A DNA stretch of 64,000 bases from Flabesymbios commensalis. Taxonomy: Eukaryota > Annelida > Polychaeta > Terebellida > Flabelligeridae. Within the stretch, counting starts at the first letter, position 1. Every line of letters begins with the position of its first letter. Shown piece by piece: positions 20,693 to 34,845 of this stretch. The translations under genes were made by a program, and so were the position numbers. The notes under the pieces were generated by a model. The model was not told the DNA's origin. It saw only the letters and a list, made by a program, of their open reading frames with translations, and searched no databases. Location: contig OZ024912.1 in NCBI GenBank assembly GCA_964017125.1, positions 77,112,154-77,176,153 of the forward strand. The letters are read 5' to 3'.

Positions 20693-21959
20693 GTGAACTC
20701 CGAAGGTGTAACTGCAAATAATTTTCATTGATTTAGCATATTTACACTTTTTAACCCTCTTTATTTCAAACTAATGGGTTATAGTTTTGCTTTGAATGAT
20801 CAAAATAATGTCAAAATGAATGGAATTCCACCCCCTGGTGGGCCAATAGACACACAGCTAACTTTCAGCAGTTAAACAATGGACCGCATTGTGCCAACGT
20901 TTCGCCAACGTTGGCGCAGCATTAAAAATGTCGGCTCACCATTGGAAAAACACAACTTAGCCAACACTACATTATGTGTCACTGTGAACCATTAGTTACG
21001 ACTGCAGTAAGGTGAGCATCTCAAAAGAGATACTCTGACCAGTTTGTTACAGTACTAGCCCAACCTTACTAGACAGGCCATTTCTGCGGGTGACCTGCAA
21101 GCTTGTAGACCTTGGTTCGAGTCTGAAGTAGGCTAAAAAAAATTCTCCTGCTTCAAGTCAATTCTGATCATACTTCCTTCTACGGCGCATCTAATGAAAT
21201 GTACCAGCAGCCCTAATTGCCTTCTGCCATATCTTTTTATTCTAAACTTCCTGCCATCCAACCTGCTGTTTACATTTTTATCTTACTTGTTATTTTACAT
21301 GTCGCTTGTACTAACTCTTTACAGTAAATTTTGTATGTTTTACTATCTGAGACTTGAAATAAAATGTATCTTATCTTTTTATTAGGAACAACTGGGACAA
21401 CGAGGATGCAGACAACGCCAGGAGTCGCCAGCAGTCGCCAGCAGTCGCCAGCAGTCGCCAGCAGTCGCAAGCAGCGCCAGGAGCCGCTTGCAGTCGCCAG
21501 GAGTCGCCAGCAGTCGTCAGGATGAAGAGGTTTTGTCTTGAATTTTTTTTCTTATATACTGAAAGTTTTTTTTGTATTTTTTACTTAATTCCTTTGACTT
21601 AATTATTTTGAATAGACAGATATTTTTTTTCAAATCTAAGCACATTCAGTTTCAGTTGAGTTTAGATATGTATATATATGTACTTGTGTACACCAAATTT
21701 CGGGGTGAGGTCAACAAAAGTAGGGCAACACAACATATTGCTCCTCACATGCATGCACATACACCGCATGCATTGCATCATGCATGTGTGTAGGAATATG
21801 TGATATCTGTATGACCAATACATTACTTCCGTTATTGAACACTTACGTTCCTGTGCGGTTGTGAAAGATGTTGTTGCGAATCAAACTTTTTCAAAGTTTT
21901 CATTTCCGCAATTTCATGTCTAATAAAATTCGGCAATTTTTTTTTTCTGTTAAACGCGT
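20693..21959 (+). repeat. Satellite monomer U15 (1267 bp)
   Basis: Full copy. Extra GTCGCCAGCA units near 21430-21465 give the longest minisatellite of the regular copies. The tail has 'cttaattattttg' and 'caaatctaagc'. Confidence 0.95.
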
Positions 21960-22724
21960 GTGAACGCCGAAGGTGTAACTGCAAATAATTTTCATTGGTT
22001 TAGCATATTTACGCTTTTTAACCCTCCTTATTTCAAACTAATGGGCTATAGTTTTGCTTTGAATGATCAAAATAACGTCAAAATGACTGGAATTCCACCC
22101 CCTGGTGGGCCAATGGACACACAGCTAACTTTCAGCAGTTAAACAATGGACCGCATTGTGCCAACGTTTCGCCAACGTTGGCACAGCATTAAAAATGTCG
22201 GCTCACCATTGGAAAAACACAACTTAGCCAACACTACATTATGTGTCACTGTGAGCCATTAGTTACGACTGCAGTAAGGTGAGCATCTCAAAAGAGATAC
22301 TCTGACCAGTTTGTTACAGTACTAGCCCAACCTTACTAGACAGGCCATTTTTGCGGGTGACCTGCAAGCTTGTAGACCTTGGTTCGAGTCTGAAGTAGGC
22401 TAAAAAATTTCTCCTGCTTCAAGTCAATTCTGATCATACTTCCTTCTACGGCGCATCTAATGAAATGTTCCAGCAGCCCTAATTGCCTTCTGCCTAACTC
22501 TTTACAGTAAATTTTGTATGTTTTACTATGTGAGACTTGAAATAAAATGTATCTTATCTTTTTATTAGGAACAACTGGGACAACGAGGATGCAGACAACG
22601 CCAGGAGTCGCCAGCAGTCGCCAGGAGTCGCAAGCAGCGCCAGGAGCCGCTTGCAGTCGCCAGGAGTCGCCAGCAGTCGTCAGGATGAAGAGGTTTTGTC
22701 TTGAATTTTTTTTTCTTATATATA
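21960..22724 (+). repeat. Truncated satellite monomer U16a (765 bp)
   Basis: Normal head, then an 84-bp-scale deletion at about 22494 ('cttctgcc' joined to 'taactctttacag'). It breaks off in the T-rich tract near 22724. Confidence 0.92.
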
Positions 22725-23730
22725 TTCACCATTGGAAAAATACAACTTAGCCAACTCTACATTATGTGTCACTGTGAACCATTAGTTACGACTGCAGTAA
22801 GGTGAGCATCTCAAAAGAGATACTCTGACCAGTTCGTTACAGTACTAGCCCAACCTTACTAGACAGGCCATTTTTGCGGGTGACCTGCAAGCTTGTAGAC
22901 CTTGGTTCGAGTCTGAAGCAGGCTAAAAAAAATTCTCCTGCTTCAAGTCAATTCTGATCATACTTCCTTCTACGGCGCATCTAATGAAATGTACCAGCAG
23001 CCCTAATTGCCTTCTGCCATATCTTTTTATCTAAACTTCCTGCCATCCAACCTGCTGTTTACATTTTTTTTATCTTACTCGTTATTTTACATGTCGCTTG
23101 TACTAACTCTTTACAGTAAATTTTGTATGTTTTACTATGTGAGACTTGAAATAAAATGTATCTTATCTTTTTATTAGGAACAACTGGGACAACGAGGATG
23201 CAGACAACGCCAGGAGTCGCCAGCAGTCGCCAGGAGTCGCAAGCAGCGCCAGGAGCCGCTTGCAGTCGCCAGGAGTCGCCAGCAGTCGTCAGGATGAAGA
23301 GGTTTTGTCTTGAATTTTTTTTCTTATATACTGAAAGTTTTTTTATTTATTTTTTACTTAATTCCTTTGACTTAATTATTTTGAATAGACAGATATTTTT
23401 TTTCAAATGTAAGCACATTCAGTTTCAGTTGAGTTTAGATATGTATATATATGTACTTGTGTACACCAAATTTCGGGGTGAGGTCAACAAAAGTAGGGCA
23501 ACACAACATATTGCTCCTCACATGCATGCACATACACCGCATGCATTGCATCATGCATGTGTGTAGGAATATGTGATATCTGTATGACCAATACATTACT
23601 TCCGTTATTGAACACTTACGTTCCTGTGCGGTTGTGAAAGATGTTGTTGCGAATCAAACTTTTTCAAAGTTTTCATTTCCGCAATTTCATGTCTAATAAA
23701 ATTCGTCAATTTTTTTTCTGTTTAAAGGGT
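22725..23730 (+). repeat. Headless satellite monomer U16b (about 1006 bp)
   Basis: Begins at 'tcaccattggaaaaatac', so it lacks the first 250 bp or so including the head and palindrome. The rest is complete. The junction with U16a falls in a TA-rich stretch. Confidence 0.92.
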
Positions 23731-24980
23731 GTGAACTCCGAAGGTGTAACTGCAAATAATTTTCATTGGTTTAGCATATTTACACTTTTTAACCCTCTTT
23801 ATTTCAAACTAATGGGTTATAGTTTTGCTTTGAATGATCAAAATAATGTCAAAATGACTGGAATTCCACCCCCTGGTGGGCCAATAGACACACAGCTAAC
23901 TTTCAGCAGTTAAACAATGGACCGCATTGTGCCAACGTTTCGCCAACGTTGGCGCAGCATTAAAAATGTCGGCTCACCATTTGAAAAACACAACTTAGCC
24001 AACACTACATTATGTGTCACTGTGAACCATTTGTTACGACTGCAGTAAGGTGAGCATCTCAAAAGAGATACTCTGACCAATTTGTTACAGTACTAGCCCA
24101 ACCTTACTAGACAGGCCATTTCTGCGGGTGACCTGCAAGCTTGTGGACCTTGGTTCGAGTCTGAAGTAGGCTAAAAAAAAATTATCCTGCTTCAAGTCAA
24201 TTCTGATCATACTTCCTTCTACGGCGCATCTAATGAAATGTACCAGCAGCCCTAATTGCCTTCTGCCATATATTTTTATTCTAAACTTCCTGCCATCCAA
24301 CCTGCTGTTTACATTTTTAGCTTACTTGTTATTTTACATGTCGCTTGTACTAGCTCTTTACAGTAAATTTTGTATGTTTTACTATGTGAGACTTGAAATA
24401 AAATGTATCTTATCTTTTTATTAGGAACAACTGGGACAACGAGGATGCAGACAACGCCAGGAGTCGCCAGCAGTCGCCAGGAGTCGCAAGCAGCGCCAGG
24501 AGCCGCTTGCAGTCGCCAGGAGTCGCCAGCAGTCGTCAGGATGAAGAGGTTTTGTCTTGAATTTTTTTTTCTTATATACTGAAAGTTTTTTTTTGTATTT
24601 TTTACTTAATTCCTTTGACTTCATTATTTTGAATAGACAGATATTTTTTTTCAAATGTAAGCACATTCAGTTTCAGTTGAGTTTAGATATGTATATATAT
24701 GTACTTGTGTACACCAAATTTCGGGGTGAGGTCAACAAAAGTAGGGCAACACAACATATTGCTCCTCACATGCATGCACATATACCGCATGCATTGCATC
24801 ATGCATGTGTGTAGGAATATATGATATCTGTATGACCAATACATTACTTCCGTTATTGAACACTTACGTTCCTGTGCGGTTGCGAAAGATGTTGTTGCGA
24901 ATCAAACTTTTTCAAAGTTTTCATTTCCGCAATTTCATGTCTAATAAAATTCGGCAATTTTTTTTTTCTGTTAAACGCGT
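23731..24980 (+). repeat. Satellite monomer U17 (1250 bp)
   Basis: Nearly identical to U13 and U14 but preceded by 'tttaaagggt' instead of 'ttaaacgcgt'. Located 5.5 kb from its closest relatives. Confidence 0.95.
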
Positions 24981-26144
24981 GTGAACGCCGAAGGTGTAAC
25001 TGCAAATAATTTTCATTGGTTTAGCATATTTACGCTTTTTAACCCTCCTTATTTCAAACTAATGGGCTATAGTTTTGCTTTGAATGATCAAAATAACGTC
25101 AAAATGACTGGAATTCCACCCCCTGGTGGGCCAATGGACACACAGCTAACTTTCAGCAGTTAAACAATGGACCGCATTGTGCCAACGTTTCGCCAACGTT
25201 GGCACAGCATTAAAAATGTCGGCTCACCATTGGAAAAACACAACTTAGCCAACACTACATTATGTGTCACTGTGAGCCATTAGTTACGACTGCAGTAAGG
25301 TGAGCATCTCAAAAGAGATACTCTGACCAGTTTGTTACAGTACTAGCCCAACCTTACTAGACAGGCCATTTTTGCGGGTGACCTGCAAGCTTGTAGACCT
25401 TGGTTCGAGTCTGAAGTAGGCTAAAAAATTTCTCCTGCTTCAAGTCAATTCTGATCATACTTCCTTCTACGGCGCATCTAATGAAATGTTCCAGCAGCCC
25501 TAATTGCCTTCTGCCTAACTCTTTACAGTAAATTTTGTATGTTTTACTATGTGAGACTTGAAATAAAATGTATCTTATCTTTTTATTAGGAACAACTGGG
25601 ACAACGAGGATGCAGACAACGCCAGGAGTCGCCAGCAGTCGCCAGGAGTCGCAAGCAGCGCCAGGAGCCGCTTGCAGTCGCCAGGAGTCGCCAGCAGTCG
25701 TCAGGATGAAGAGGTTTTGTCTTGAATTTTTTTTCTTATATACTGAAAGTTTTTTTATTTATTTTTTACTTAATTCCTTTGACTTAATTATTTTGAATAG
25801 ACAGATATTTTTTTTCAAATGTAAGCACATTCAGTTTCAGTTGAGTTTAGATATGTATATATATGTACTTGTGTACACCAAATTTCGGGGTGAGGTCAAC
25901 AAAAGTAGGGCAACACAACATATTGCTCCTCACATGCATGCACATACACCGCATGCATTGCATCATGCATGTGTGTAGGAATATGTGATATCTGTATGAC
26001 CAATACATTACTTCCATTATTGAACACTTACGTTCCTGTGCGGTTGTGAAAGATGTTGTTGCGAATCAAACTTTTTCAAAGTTTTCATTTCCGCAATTTC
26101 ATGTCTAATAAAATTCGGCAATTTTTTTTTTCTGTTAAACGCGT
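24981..26144 (+). repeat. Satellite monomer U18 with internal deletion (1164 bp)
   Basis: Carries the same deletion as U16a ('cttctgcc' joined to 'taactc', about 25515) and matches it at an offset of 3021 bp. Confidence 0.95.
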
Positions 26145-27390
26145 GTGAACGCCGAAGGTGTAACTGCAAATAATTTTCATTGGTTTAGCATATTTACGCT
26201 TTTTAACCCTCCTTATTTCAAACTAATGGGCTATAGTTTTGCTTTGAATGATCAAAATAACGTCAAAATGACTGGAATTCCACCCCCTGGTGGGCCAATG
26301 GACACACAGCTAACTTTCAGCATTTAAACAATGGACCGCATTGTGCCAACGTTTCGCCAACGTTGGCACAGCATTAAAAATGTCGGCTCACCATTGGAAA
26401 AACACAACTTAGCCAACACTACATTATGTGTCACTGTGAGCCATTAGTTACGACTGCAGTAAGGTGAGCATCTCAAAAGAGATACTCTGACCAGTTTGTT
26501 ACAGTACTAGCCCAACCTTACTAGACAGGCCATTTTTGCGGGTGACCTGCAAGCTTGTAGACCTTGGTTCGAGTCTGAAGTAGGCTAAAAAATTTCTCCT
26601 GCTTCAAGTCAATTCTGATCATACTTCCTTCTACGGCGCATCTAATGAAATGTACCAGCAGCCCTAATTGCCTTCTGCCATATCTTTTTATTCTAAACTT
26701 CCTGCCATCCAACCTGCTGTTTACTTTTTTATCTTACTCGTTATTTTACATGTCGCTTGTACTAACTCTTTACAGTAAATTTTGTATGTTTTACTATGTG
26801 AGACTTCAAATAAAATGTATCTTATCTTTTTATTAGGAACAACTGGGACAACGAGGATGCAGACAACGCCAGGAGTCGCCAGCAGTCGCCAGGAGTCGCA
26901 AGCAGCGCCAGGAGCCGCTTGCAGTCGCCAGGAGTCGCCAGCAGTCGTCAGGATGAAGAGGTTTTGTCTTGAATTTTTTTTTCTTATATACTGAAAGTTT
27001 TTTTTTGTATTTTTTACTTAATTCCTTTGACTTCATTATTTTGAATAGACAGATATTTTTTTTCAAATGTAAGCACATTCAGTTTCAGTTGAGTTTAGAT
27101 ATGTATATATATGTACTTGTGTACACCAAATTTCGTGGTGAGGTCAACAAAAGTAGGGCAACACAACATATTGCTCCTCACATGCATGCACATATACCGC
27201 ATGCATTGCATCATGCATGTGTGTAGGAATATGTGATATCTGTATGACCAATACATTACTTCCGTTATTGAACACTTACGTTCCTGTGCGGTTGCGAAAG
27301 ATGTTGTTGCGAATCAAACTTTTTCAAAGTTTTCATTTCCGCAATTTCAAGTCTAATAAAATTTGTCAATTTTTTTTCTGTTAAACGCGT
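26145..27390 (+). repeat. Satellite monomer U19 (1246 bp)
   Basis: Head like U18. The deleted segment is present here. 'ttcgtggtgagg' variant in the tail. Confidence 0.95.
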
Positions 27391-28646
27391 GTGAACGCCG
27401 AAGGTGTAACTGCAAATAATTTTCATTGGTTTAGCATATTTACACTTTTTAACCCTCCTTATTTCAAACTAATGGGCTATAGTTTTGCTTTGAATGATCA
27501 AAATAACGTCGAAATGACTGGAATTCCACCCCCTGGTGGGCCAATGGACACACAGCTAACTTTCAGCAGTTAAACAATGGACCGCATTGTGCCAACGTTT
27601 CGCCAACGTTGGCGCAGCATTAAAAATGTCAGCTCACCATTGGAAAAACACAACTTAGCCAACACTACATCATGTGTCACTGTGAACCATTAGTTACGAC
27701 TGCAGTAAGGTGAGCATCTCAAAAGAGATACTCTGACCAGTTTGTTACAGTACTAGCCCAACCTTACTAGACAGGCCATTTTTGCGGGTGACCTGCAAGC
27801 TTGTAGACCTTGGTTCGAGTCTGAAGTAGGCTAAAAAATTTCTCCTGCTTCAAGTCAATTCTGATCATACTTCCTTCTACGGCGCATCTAATGAAATGTA
27901 CCAGCAGCCCTAATTGCCTTCTGCCATATCTTTTTATTCTAAACTTCCTGCCATTCAACCTGCTGTTTACATTTTTATCTTACTCGTTATTTCACATGTC
28001 GCTTGTACTAACTCTTTACAGTAAATTTTGTATGTTTTACTATGTGAGACTTGAAATAAAATGTATCTTATCTTTTTATTAGGAACAACTGGGACAACGA
28101 GGATGCAGACAACGCCAGCAGTCGCCAGCAGTCGCCAGCAGTCGCCAGGAGTCGCAAGCAGCACCAGGAGCCGCTTGCAGTCGCCAGGAGTCGCCAGCAG
28201 TCGTCAGGATGAAGAGGTTTTGTCTTGAATTTTTTTTTCTTATATACTGAAAGTTTTTTTTTGTATTTTTTGCTCAATTCCTTTGACTTCATTATTTTGA
28301 ATAGACAGATATTTTTTTTCAAATGTAAGCACATTCAGTTTCAGTTGAGTTTAGATATGTATATATATGTACTTGTGTACACCAAATTTCGTGGTGAGGT
28401 CAACAAAAGTAGGGCAACACAACATATTGCTCCTCACATGCATGCACATATACCGCATGCATTGCATCATGCATGTGTGTAGGAATATATGATATCTGTA
28501 TGACCAATACATTACTTCCGTTATTGAACACTTACGTTCCTGTACGGTTGCGAAAGATGTTGTTGCGAATCAAACTTTTTCAAAGTTTTCATTTCCGCAA
28601 TTTCATGTCTAATAAAATTTGTCAATTTTTTTTCTGTTAAACGCGT
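27391..28646 (+). repeat. Satellite monomer U20 (1256 bp)
   Basis: Full copy with three successive GTCGCCAGCA units near 28115-28145 and the 'ttcgtggtgagg' variant shared with U19. Confidence 0.95.
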
Positions 28647-29881
28647 GTGAACGCCGAAGGTGTAACTGCAAATAATTTTCATTGGTTTAGCATATTTACA
28701 CTTTTTAACCCTCCTTATTTCAAACTAATGGGCTATAGTTTTGCTTTGAATGATCAAAATAACGTCAAAATGACTGGAATTCCACCCCCTGGTGGGCCAA
28801 TGGACAAACAGCTAACTTTCAGCAGTTAAACAATGGACCGCATTGTGCCAACGTTTCGGCAACGTTGGCGCACCATTAAAAATGTCGGCTCACCATTGGA
28901 AAAATACAACTTAGCCAACACTACATTATGTGTCACTGTGAACCATTAGTTACGACTGCAGTAAGGTGAGCATCTCAAAAGAGATACTCTGACCAGTTTG
29001 TTACAGTACTAGCCCAACCTTACTAGACAGGCCATTTTTGCGGGTGGCCTGCAACCTTGTAGACCTTGGTTCGAGTCTGAAGTAGGCTAAAAAAATTCTC
29101 CTGCTTCAAGTCAATTCTGATCATACTTCCTTCTACGGCGCATCTAATGAAATGTACCAGCAGCCCCAATTGCCTTCTGCCATATCTTTTTATCTAATCT
29201 TCCTGCCATCCAACCTGCTGTTTACATTTTTATCTTACTCGTTATTTTGCATGTCGCTTGTACTAACTCTTTACAGTAAATTTTGTATGTTTTACTATGT
29301 GAGACTTGAAATAAAATGTATCTTATCTTTTTATTAGAAACAACTGGGCCAACGAGGATGCAGACAACGCCAGGAGTCGCCAGGAGTCGCAAGCAGCGCC
29401 AGGAGCCGCTTGCAGTCGCCAGGAGTCGCCAGCAGTCGTCAGGATGAAGAGGTTTTGTCTTGAATTTTTTTTTCCTATATACTAAAAGTTTTTTTATTTA
29501 TTTTTTACTTAATTCCTTTGACTTCATTATTTTGAATAGACAGATATTTTTTTTCAAATGTAAGCACATTCAGTTTCAGTTGAGTTTGGATATGTATATA
29601 TATGTACTTGTGTACACCAAATTTCGGGGAGAGGTCAACAAAAGCAAGGCAGCACAACATATTGCTCCTCACATGCATGCACATATACCGCATGCATGGC
29701 ATCATGCATGTGTGTAGGAATATGTAATATCTGTATGACCAATACATTACTTCCGTTATTGAACACTTACGTTCCTGTGCGGTTGCGAAAAATGTTGTTG
29801 CGAATCAAACTTTTTCAAAATTTTCATTTCCGCAATTTCATATCTAATAAAATTCGTGAATTTTTTTTCTGTTAAACGCGT
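28647..29881 (+). repeat. Satellite monomer U21 (1235 bp)
   Basis: Full copy of the U11 kind: 'gggagaggtcaac' and 'agcaaggcagc'. The acceptor-like site is followed by 'aaacaactgggcc'. Minisatellite is one unit short. Confidence 0.95.
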
Positions 29882-31128
29882 GTGAACGCCGAAGGTGTAA
29901 CTGCAAATAATTTTCATTGGTTTAGCATATTTACACTTTTTAACCTTCCTTATTTCAAACTAATGGGCTATAGTTTTGCTTTGAATGATCAAAATAACGT
30001 CAAAATGACTGGAATTCCACCCCCTGGTGTGCAAATGGACACACAGCTAACTTTCAGCAGTTAAACAATGGACCGCATTGTGCCAACGTTTCGCCAACGT
30101 TGGCGCAGCAATAAAAATGTCAGCTCACCATTTGAAAAACACAACTTAGCCAACACTACATTATGTGTCACTGTGAACCATTAGTTACGACTGCAGTAAG
30201 GTGAGCATCTCAAAAGAGATACTCTGACCAATTTGTTACAGTACTAGCCCAACCTTACTAGACAGGCCATTTCTGCGGGTGACCTGCAAGCTTGTGGACC
30301 TTGGTTCGAGTCTGAAGTAGGCTAAAAAAAAATTCTCCTGCTTCAAGTCAATTCTGATCATACTTCCTTCTACGGCGCATCTAGTGAAATGTTCCAGCAG
30401 CCCTAATTGCCTTCTGCCATATCTTTTTATCTAAACTTCCTGCCATCCAACCTGCTGTTCACATTTTTATCTTACTTGTTATTTTACATGTCGCTTGTAC
30501 TAACTCTTTACAGTAAATTTTGTATGTTTTACTATGTGAGACTTGAAATAAAATGTATCTTATCTTTTTATTAGGAACAACTGGGACAACGAGGATGCAG
30601 ACAACGCCAGGAGTCGCCAGCAGTCGCCAGGAGTCGCAAGCAGCGCCAGGAGCCGCTTGCAGTCGCCAGGAGTCGCCAGCAGTCGTCAGGATGAAGAGGT
30701 TTTGTCTTGAATTTTTTTTTCTTATATACTGAAAGTTTTTTTTTGTATTTTTTACTTAATTCCTTTGACTTCATTATTTTGAATAGACAGATATTTTTTT
30801 TCAAATGTAAGCACATTCAGTTTCAGTTGAGTTTAGATATGTATATATATGTACTTGTGTACACCAAATTTCGGGGTGAGGTCAACAAAAGTAGGGCAAC
30901 ACAACATATTGCTCCTCACATGCATGCACATATACCGCATGCATTGCATCATGCATGTGTGTAGGAATATATGATATCTGTATGACCAATACATTACTTC
31001 CGTTATTGAACACTAACGTTCCTGTGCGGTTGCGAAAGATGTTGTTGCGAATCAAACTTTTTCAAAGTTTTCATTTCCGCAATTTCATGTCTAATAAAAT
31101 TTGTCAATTTTTTTTCTGTTTAACGCGT
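29882..31128 (+). repeat. Satellite monomer U22 (1247 bp)
   Basis: Full copy with 'gtgtgcaaatgg' and 'ccatttgaaaaacac' variants. It matches U24 at +2480 bp. Confidence 0.95.
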
Positions 31129-32361
31129 GTGAACGCCGAAAGTGTAACTGCAAATAATTTTCATTGGTTTAGCATATTTACACTTTTTAACCCTCTTTAT
31201 TTCAAACTAATGGGTTATAGTTTTGCTTTGAATGATCAAAATAATGTCAAAATGACTGGAATTCCACCCCCTGGTGGGCCAATAGACACACAGCTAACTT
31301 TCAGCAGTTAAACAATGGACCGCATTGTGCCAACGTTTCGCCAACGTTGGTGCAGCATTAAAAATGTCGGCTCACCATTGGAAAAATACAACTTGGCCAA
31401 CACTACATTATGTGTCACTGTGAACCATTAGTTACGACTGCAGTAAGGTGAGCATCTCAAAAGAGATACTCTGACCAGTTTGTTACAGTACTAGCCCAAC
31501 CTTACTAGACAGGCCATTTTTGCGGGTGACCTGCAAGCTTGTAGACCTTGGTTCGAGTCTGAAGTAGGCTAAAAAAAATTCTCCTGCTTCAAGTCAATTC
31601 TGATCATACTTCCTTCTACGGCGCATCTAATGAAATGTACCAGCAGCCCTAATTGCCTTCTGCCATATCTTTTTATCTAAACTTCCTGCCATCCAACCTG
31701 CTGTTTACATTTTTATCTTACTCGTTATTTTACATGTCGCTTGTACTAACTCTTTACAGTAAATTTTGTATGTTTTACTATGTGAGACTTGAAATAAAAT
31801 GTATCTTATCTTTTTATTAGGAACAACTGGGACAACGAGGATGCAGACAACGCCAGGATTCGCCAGGAGTCGCAAGCAGCGCCAGGAGCCGCTTGCAGTC
31901 GCCAGGAGTCGCCAGCAGTTGCCAGGATGAAGAGGTTTTGTCTTGAATTTTTTTTTCTTATATGCTAAAAGTTTTTTAGTTTTTTTCATTTGCTTCCTTT
32001 GTCTTCATTATTTTTATAGACAGATATTTTTTCCCAAACGTAAGCACATTCAGTTTCAGTTGAGTTTGGATATGTATATATATGTACTTGTGTACACCAA
32101 ATTTCGGGGAGAGGTCAACAAAAGCAAGGCAACACAACATATTGCTCCTCACATGCATGCACATATACCGCATGCATTGCATCATGCATGTGTGTAGGAA
32201 TATGTAATATCTGTATGACCAATACATTACTTCCGTTATTGAACACTTACGTTCCTGTGCGGTTGCGAAAAATGTTGTTGCGAATCAAACTTTTTCAAAA
32301 TTTTCATTCCCGCAATTTCATGTCTAATAAAATTCGTCAATTTTTTTTCTGTTAAACGCGT
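31129..32361 (+). repeat. Chimeric satellite monomer U23 (1233 bp)
   Basis: The type B tail is combined with 'gggagaggtcaac' and 'agcaaggc', variants that otherwise sit with the type A tail. This is a recombinant of two subfamilies. Confidence 0.94.
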
Positions 32362-33608
32362 GTGAACGCCGAAGGTGTAACTGCAAATAATTTTCATTGG
32401 TTTAGCATATTTACACTTTTTAACCTTCCTTATTTCAAACTAATGGGCTATAGTTTTGCTTTGAATGATCAAAATAACGTCAAAATGACTGGAATTCCAC
32501 CCCCTGGTGTGCAAATGGACACACAGCTAACTTTCAGCAGTTAAACAATGGACCGCATTGTGCCAACGTTTCGCCAACGTTGGCGCAGCAATAAAAATGT
32601 CAGCTCACCATTTGAAAAACACAACTTAGCCAACACTACATTATGTGTCACTGTGAACCATTAGTTACGACTGCAGTAAGGTGAGCATCTCAAAAGAGAT
32701 ACTCTGACCAATTTGTTACAGTACTAGCCCAACCTTTCTAGACAGGCCATTTCTGCGGGTGACCTGCAAGCTTGTGGACCTTGGTTCGAGTCTGAAGTAG
32801 GCTAAAAAAAAATTCTCCTGCTTCAAGTCAATTCTGATCATACTTCCTTCTACGGCGCATCTAGTGAAATGTTCCAGCAGCCCTAATTGCCTTCTGCCAT
32901 ATCTTTTTATCTAAACTTCCTGCCATCCAACCTGCTGTTCACATTTTTATCTTACTTGTTATTTTACATGTCGCTTGTACTAACTCTTTACAGTAAATTT
33001 TGTATGTTTTACTATGTGAGACTTGAAATAAAATGTATCTTATCTTTTTATTAGGAGCAACTGGGACAACGAGGATGCAGACAACGCCAGGAGTCGCCAG
33101 CAGTCGCCAGGAGTCGCAAGCAGCGCCAGGAGCCGCTTGCAGTCGCCAGGAGTCGCCAGCAGTCGTCAGGATGAAGAGGTTTTGTCTTGAATTTTTTTTT
33201 CTTATATACTGAAAGTTTTTTTTTGTATTTTTTACTTAATTCCTTTGACTTCATTATTTTGAATAGACAGATATTTTTTTTCAAATGTAAGCACATTCAG
33301 TTTCAGTTGAGTTTAGATATGTATATATATGTACTTGTGTACACCAAATTTCGGGGTGAGGTCAACAAAAGTAGGGCAACACAACATATTGCTCCTCACA
33401 TGCATGCACATATACCGCATGCATTGCATCATGCATGTGTGTAGGAATATATGATATCTGTATGACCAATACATTACTTCCGTTATTGAACACTAACGTT
33501 CCTGTGCGGTTGCGAAAGATGTTGTTGCGAATCAAACTTTTTCAAAGTTTTCATTTCCGCAATTTCATGTCTAATAAAATTCGTCCATTTTTTTTCTGTT
33601 TAACGCGT
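32362..33608 (+). repeat. Satellite monomer U24 (1247 bp)
   Basis: Near copy of U22 at +2480 bp, so a two-monomer block was duplicated here. Confidence 0.95.
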
Positions 33609-34845
33609 GTTAACGCCGAAGGTGTAACTGCAAATAATTTTTATTGGTTTAGCATATTTACACTTTTTAACCCTCTTTATTTCAAACTAATGGGTTATAG
33701 TTTTGCTTTGAATGATCAAAATAATGTCAAAATGACTGGAATTCCACCCCCTGGTGGGCCAATAGACACACAGCTAACTTTCAGCAGTTAAACAATGGAC
33801 CGCATTGTGCCAATGTTTCGCCAACGTTGGTGCAGCATTAAAAATGTCGGCTCACCATTGGAAAAATACAACTTGGCCAACACTACATTATGTGTCACTG
33901 TGAACCATTAGTTACGACTGCAGTAAGTGAGCATCTCAAAAGAGATACTCTGACCAGTTTGTTACAGTACTAGCCCAACCTTACTAGACAGGCCATTTTT
34001 GCGGGTGACCTGCAAGCTTGTAGACCTTGGTTCGAGTCTGAAGTAGGCTAAAAAATTTCTCCTGCTTCAAGTCAATTCTGATCATACTCCCTTCTACGGC
34101 GCATCTAATGAAATGTACCAGCAGCCCTAATTGCCTTCTGCCATACCTTTTTATCTAAATTTCCTGCCATCCAACCTGCTGTTTACATTTTTATCTTATT
34201 CGTTATTTTACATGTCGCTTGTACTAACTCTTTACAGTAAATTTTGTATGTTTTACTATGTGAGACTTGAAATAAAATGTACCTTATCTTTTTATTAGGA
34301 ACAACTGGGACAACGAGGATGCAGACAACGCCAGGAGTCGCCAGCAGTCGCAAGCAGCGCCAGGAGCTGCTTGCAGTCGCCAGGAGTCGCCAGCAGTCGT
34401 CAGGATGAAGAGGTTTTGTCTTGAATTTTTTTTCTTATATACTGAAAGTTTTTTTTTGTATTTTTTACTTAATTCCTTTGACTTCATTATTTTGAATAGA
34501 CAGATATTTTTTTTCAAATGTAAGCACATTCAGTTTCAGTTGAGTTTAGATATGTATATATATATATGTACTTGTGTACACCAAATTTCGGGGTGAGGTC
34601 AACAAAGGTAGGGCATCACAACATATTGCTCCTCACATGCATGCACATACACCGCATGCATTGCATCATGCATGTGTGTAGGAATATGTGATATCTGTAT
34701 GACCAATACATTACTTCCGTTATTGAACACTTACGTTCCTGTGCGGTTGTGAAAGATGTTGTTGCGAATCAAACTTTTTCAAAGTTTTCATTTCCGCAAT
34801 TTCATGTCTAATAAAATTCGTCAATTTTTTTCCTGTTAAACGCGT
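33609..34845 (+). repeat. Satellite monomer U25 (1237 bp)
   Basis: The head reads GTTAACGCCG. The donor-like site has lost one G (cagtaagtgagc, about 33924). A longer TA run lies near 34555. It has a near copy at U32. Confidence 0.95.
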
